The position numbers were made by a program, and so were the translations under genes. Shown here one piece after another: positions 8,659-10,067 of a stretch of DNA of 10,067 nucleotides (positions within the stretch are counted from its first letter, which is position 1; each line of letters starts with the position of its first letter). Source of the stretch: Deltaproteobacteria bacterium (GTDB lineage: Bacteria > Desulfobacterota > Desulfarculia > Desulfarculales > Desulfarculaceae); assembly GCA_021815655.1 (NCBI GenBank), contig JAKAGJ010000029.1:1-10067 (forward strand). Reading direction: 5' to 3'. The notes beneath the pieces were generated by a model, which saw only the letters and a program-made list of their open reading frames with translations, had not been told where the DNA came from and searched no databases.

Positions 8659-9774
8659 CTACTTTCCGGTGTAGGCGCTCATGGGCCGCGCCTGTATCTC
8701 GGCCACGGGAGCGCTAAGACCCATCTCGGCCAGGGCGGCCTTTACCGGCCCTTCGTTGATGGCGTCCTTGGGCATCTCGCCGGAGTCGATAACCTTGAGC
8801 TTGTGCAGGAACTCGTAGCCGACCCTCATGATGTCCAGCACCCGGGGCGTGAAGGACATTTCACCGATGTACTTGACCTGCTCGCCGCCGATGCCAGCCG
8901 GCATCTTCTCGTAGAGGGCCTTCCACAAGGTCTTCTCGGTGTAGCCCTGGGTCTCCTTCAGCACCATCTCGGCCACGGCCTCGGGCTCCTTCTGCATGAT
9001 CTGCAAGGCCTCGATCTCAGCCTTGATCCAGCCCTTGGCCGCTTCGGGGTGGGCCTGGATGAAGTCTTGGCGCATGATGGTGAAGTTGGCGTCCCACTCG
9101 CCCCAGGGGGCGCCGGTGGCGACGTACTTGCCGTAGCCCTGATCCACCACCTTCTGGGCGTGGGGCTCCCACATGGGGGCGGCGTCGATCTTGCCGGCCT
9201 CGAAGGAGCTGGCGATGACCTCGATGGTCATGTTCAGCCGCTCCTTGGGCTTGATGCCGTTCTTGTCCAAGATCGAATCAATGAAACGATTGGAGCAGGT
9301 GCCCCGGTGGGCGGCCACGATCTTGCCGTTGAGCCACTGCAAGGCCTCCTGAGGGCTCTTGAAGTCTGGCGCGTCCTTGCGCACCACCAAGAGGTTGCAG
9401 TTCTGCCCCAGGCTTATCATGTTGGCGGCCACCAGGCGGATGTCGCCCTGGGCCTTCTTGGTGGTGGCCACCAGTGAGGGCATGTCCCCCATGCAGCCTA
9501 TCTGCATCTTGTCCGCCAGCATGGCGTTGACCATGGGCGGCCCGGTCAGGTGAGCCTCGAACCTGACCGTGCTGCCGGCGGGCAGATACTTCTTCCATAG
9601 CTCGCGCTGCTTGATGACCACGCCGGTCCAGCCGCCCGTCCAATAGGGATGATAACCATAAGTGATATGCGCGGGTCCTTCGCCTTCGGCCAGGGCCGGG
9701 ACCGCTTGGCCCACCAGCAGAGCGGCGGCCAACAGACTCAGCACGGCAATTACACCGCGGAGAGCTTTGGGCAT
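8659..9774 (-). CDS. Periplasmic substrate-binding protein of a nitrate/sulfonate/taurine-type ABC importer
   Basis: A 371-residue solute-binding protein of the NMT1/SsuA/TauA-like class (type II periplasmic binding fold). It has a Sec signal peptide: PKALR n-region, a hydrophobic core at 8-25, and a likely cleavage after ALA at residue 29. No lipobox Cys is seen, so it should be soluble in the periplasm. The mature protein begins ITYGYHPYW and contains segments common in this class: a DMPSLVA block after CMG, a GTCSNRF stretch in the ligand region, and a MWEPHAQ motif. The start at 9774 is chosen for AAAGGAG at 7 bases spacing and for the signal peptide. A longer frame to 9897 would run into the sigma-54 promoter and is rejected. 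It is the only binding protein for two permease-ATPase pairs. The ligand cannot be deduced; sulfonates, taurine-like compounds or other small organic anions are candidates. Confidence 0.92.
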   Translation of the reverse strand: MPKALRGVIAVLSLLAAALLVGQAVPALAEGEGPAHITYGYHPYWTGGWTGVVIKQRELWKKYLPAGSTVRFEAHLTGPPMVNAMLADKMQIGCMGDMPSLVATTKKAQGDIRLVAANMISLGQNCNLLVVRKDAPDFKSPQEALQWLNGKIVAAHRGTCSNRFIDSILDKNGIKPKERLNMTIEVIASSFEAGKIDAAPMWEPHAQKVVDQGYGKYVATGAPWGEWDANFTIMRQDFIQAHPEAAKGWIKAEIEALQIMQKEPEAVAEMVLKETQGYTEKTLWKALYEKMPAGIGGEQVKYIGEMSFTPRVLDIMRVGYEFLHKLKVIDSGEMPKDAINEGPVKAALAEMGLSAPVAEIQARPMSAYTGK

Positions 9775-9781
9775 CTGTTGT

Positions 9782-9788
9782 CTCCTTT
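9782..9788 (-). promoter_or_regulatory. Ribosome binding site of the binding-protein gene
   Basis: AAAGGAG on the minus strand, 7 bases before the ATG at 9774. It is the best Shine-Dalgarno match in the locus and decides the start. Its strength fits the high level of translation expected for a periplasmic binding protein. Confidence 0.8.
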
Positions 9789-9853
9789 TTTGTCTTGGGC
9801 TTGGGGCGCGCCCATGCCGGTGGCAACCGAGGCCCATCCAAATTTTTAGGAAA

Positions 9854-9877
9854 GGCCGACTTCCCTTGCTGTCGGCC
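9854..9877. repeat. 7-bp inverted repeat at the predicted 5' end of the operon mRNA
   Basis: GGCCGAC (9854-9860) and GTCGGCC (9871-9877) are perfect complements around a 10-base loop. The transcription start predicted from the sigma-54 promoter is near 9875-9877, so the hairpin would form the very 5' end of the mRNA, where a stem-loop can protect against decay. It could also be an operator overlapping the start site. Confidence 0.5.
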
Positions 9878-9885
9878 GTATGTTG

Positions 9886-9902
9886 TGCAGCGATCATGCC
9901 AA
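9886..9902 (-). promoter_or_regulatory. Sigma-54 (-24/-12) promoter of the ABC transporter locus
   Basis: The minus strand reads TTGGCATGATCGCTGCA. Against the consensus (Y)TGGCACGNNNNTTGCW it keeps the essential GG (9900-9899) and GC (9888-9887) with exactly 10 bases between them, and differs at two positions. Transcription would start near 9875, giving a leader of about 100 bases before the binding-protein ATG. The sigma-54 activator gene at the far end of the same locus supports the call. Confidence 0.75.
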
Positions 9903-9938
9903 GCCCCGCACGGGTGGCCAGCCAGGCCGACGCACCGG

Positions 9939-9965
9939 GTTTATTTTTAATATAGATCGTAATAT
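9939..9965. promoter_or_regulatory. AT-rich tract between promoter and upstream dyads
   Basis: A run of about 27 bases made largely of A and T stands out in GC-rich surroundings, midway between the sigma-54 promoter and the upstream dyads. At sigma-54 promoters such a place is commonly occupied by IHF or bent DNA that helps the looped activator reach the polymerase. I could not fit a good IHF consensus, so only the AT-rich character is claimed. Confidence 0.35.
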
Positions 9966-9984
9966 CGTGGTGTTGTAATACATA

Positions 9985-9998
9985 GCCCAGAACTGGGC
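9985..9998. promoter_or_regulatory. Dyad GCCCAG-N2-CTGGGC, candidate activator site
   Basis: A perfect 6+6 palindrome with a 2-base centre (AA on the plus strand). Its midpoint lies about 117 bases upstream of the predicted start site, within the usual range for sigma-54 enhancer sites. It may bind the regulator encoded at 1194-3281; this is inference. Confidence 0.4.
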
Positions 9999-10010
9999 AA
10001 AATGGATGAT

Positions 10011-10030
10011 CTTGCGTTCAAAGGCGCAAG
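10011..10030. promoter_or_regulatory. Dyad CTTGCG-N8-CGCAAG, candidate activator site
   Basis: Perfect 6-base arms around an 8-base spacer, midpoint about 146 bases upstream of the predicted start. The wide spacer and symmetric arms resemble operators bound by dimers with Fis-type HTH domains. It adjoins another short dyad (10030-10042). A role as upstream activating sequence is inferred from position. Confidence 0.45.
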
Positions 10031-10042
10031 CCAATATTTGGC
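10030..10042. promoter_or_regulatory. Short dyad GCCAA-N3-TTGGC
   Basis: Perfect 5-base arms with a 3-base AT centre, immediately adjacent to the CTTGCG dyad and sharing its last base. It may be a further regulator site or belong to a divergent gene beyond the window. No coding region is seen from 9903 to the window end. Confidence 0.3.
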
Positions 10043-10067
10043 CTAAAGACCGGTGCAGAGATCGGAA

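Noticed and set aside
9854..9877. Reading the GGCCGAC/GTCGGCC repeat as a plus-strand intrinsic terminator
   Set aside because: No gene precedes it on the plus strand and no T-run follows it in that direction.
9775..9897. N-terminal extension of the substrate-binding protein to 9897
   Set aside because: It would place the start inside the sigma-54 promoter and bury the signal peptide behind 41 residues of unlikely sequence. The ATG at 9774 has an excellent ribosome binding site.

Overview
The window is GC-rich, densely packed bacterial DNA. The protein families and the sigma-54 enhancer-binding regulator with CBS and PAS sensory domains suggest a Desulfobacterota-type (delta-proteobacterial) anaerobe. 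That placement is inferred from gene content and composition, not from a marker gene.

Layout. The left 1.1 kb carries the 3' part of a plus-strand MFS exporter gene whose 5' end lies outside the window. Everything else is on the minus strand and, read right to left, looks like one large locus: a non-coding control region (about 9775-10067); a periplasmic substrate-binding protein (8659-9774); permease 1 (7601-8530); ATPase 1 (6682-7566); permease 2 (5837-6652); ATPase 2 (4925-5803); a DUF1638 protein (4101-4820); a TauE/SafE-type permease (3394-4116); and a sigma-54-dependent regulator with CBS-CBS-PAS-PAS-AAA+-HTH architecture (1194-3281, TTG start). The regulator runs convergent to the MFS gene.

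How the parts may work together. The transporter belongs to the nitrate/sulfonate/taurine class of ABC importers. It has two different permeases and two different ATPases but only one binding protein, so a hetero-tetrameric core is likely. The two ATPases deviate from consensus in complementary places: ATPase 1 has LSSGM instead of LSGGM in its signature, and ATPase 2 has Ala instead of His in its H-loop. In a heterodimer both deviations fall in the same composite ATP site. This predicts one normal and one degenerate site, an arrangement best known from heterodimeric ABC exporters.

Control. Upstream of the binding-protein gene there is a good sigma-54 promoter match (TTGGCATGATCGCTGCA, GG-N10-GC spacing, 9886-9902). 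Further upstream are three short dyads placed where enhancer sites for a sigma-54 activator are expected. The activator encoded at the far end of the locus is the obvious candidate to act there. Two long GC-rich inverted repeats sit at module borders: one after the binding-protein gene and one between ATPase 2 and DUF1638. They may set expression ratios.

The substrate cannot be read from the sequence. A sulfonate or other small organic anion is suggested by the transporter class plus TauE/SafE. DUF1638 hints at a link with corrinoid methyl-transfer metabolism, but no methyltransferase or catabolic enzyme is present in the window.
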